A stretch of DNA of 64,000 nucleotides, taken from positions 1,254,567-1,318,566 of the forward strand of contig NZ_CP036528.1 of NCBI RefSeq assembly GCF_004331915.1. Reading direction: 5' to 3'. Of this stretch, positions 63,929 to 64,000 are shown in pieces (position 1 is the first letter of the stretch; the number at the start of each line of letters is the position of its first letter). Below the pieces are notes generated by a model, which was given only the letters and a program-made list of their open reading frames with translations, was not told the DNA's origin and did no database searches. The DNA is from Ureibacillus thermophilus. Its GTDB lineage: Bacteria > Bacillota > Bacilli > Bacillales_A > Planococcaceae. The position numbers and the translations under genes are program-made.

Positions 63929-64000
63929 ATGAGGGTAGTTGCCGGAGAAAGAAAGGGGACGCCGCTTAAAGCGATTGCTGGCACTACTACAAGGCCAACT
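63929..64000 (+). CDS. rsmD: 16S rRNA (guanine966-N2)-methyltransferase RsmD (partial, N terminus)
   Basis: The first 24 codons read MRVVAGERKGTPLKAIAGTT and then TRPT, the typical RsmD N terminus. The gene continues off the right edge. It corresponds to B. subtilis ylbH. A GTG three codons upstream is in frame. The catalytic motifs are outside the window. Confidence 0.88.
   Translation, partial: MRVVAGERKGTPLKAIAGTTTRPT

Overview
The window is a low-GC Bacillota chromosome segment. Gene content and order point to the Caryophanaceae/Planococcaceae side of Bacillales (Lysinibacillus or Ureibacillus-like). Its backbone follows the Bacillus subtilis ykuU-to-ylbH neighbourhood almost gene for gene: ykuUV, ktrC, rnjA, rpoY, ykrA, defB, pdhABCD, speA, yktA, yktB, ykzI, suhB, ylaF, typA, ylaH, ylaI, ylaN, ftsW, pyc, ctaA, ctaCDEFG, yozB, ylbC-like, ricF, ylbG and rsmD. 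The assignment rests on recalled protein families and gene order. No database was searched.

Layout: 1-1 kb is the start of a polyamine importer (potA) and its XRE-cupin regulator. 1.3-8 kb holds thiol-redox genes, a K+ channel gating subunit, a methyltransferase, the RNase J1/RNA polymerase epsilon pair, an isolated 23-codon gene for a very cationic peptide, a HAD phosphatase and peptide deformylase. 8-13 kb is the pyruvate dehydrogenase operon. 13-20 kb is accessory: a decayed group II intron, a TetR/RND efflux pair with a clear operator, and two tandem lrgAB operons. 20-29 kb returns to backbone genes (speA to ylaH), with a second group II intron that has lost its maturase but keeps its domain V.

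From 30,168 to 40,235 a ~10 kb island encoding a large serine recombinase splits a lipoprotein gene of an ABC importer. A shared TTTGCAT sits at both junctions, and inward-facing arms (GGTACAAAAAACAC type) match what an attP site divided between attL and attR should look like. Joining the two ends at TTTGCAT restores one 329-codon reading frame. The island carries a three-gene GtrB/GtrA/GtrII-like glucosylation module, a DHA2 efflux pump with a TetR regulator, the recombinase with a small upstream gene, a small membrane protein and an old-yellow-enzyme reductase.

42-64 kb is backbone again: iron-linked YlaN, FtsW, pyruvate carboxylase, the caa3 oxidase operon (no ctaB beside it), a CAP-domain protein, a stand-alone MurE-like ligase with the diaminopimelate-type DNPR motif, the RicF competence/RNA-processing factor, a GDPD phosphodiesterase, and the start of rsmD.

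Six copies of a ~270-350 bp repeat bounded by GAGGCTGGGACA / TGTCCCAGCCTC are scattered through the window. Each contains a long perfect terminator-like hairpin, and five of six lie between convergent genes. No tRNA, rRNA or CRISPR array was seen.
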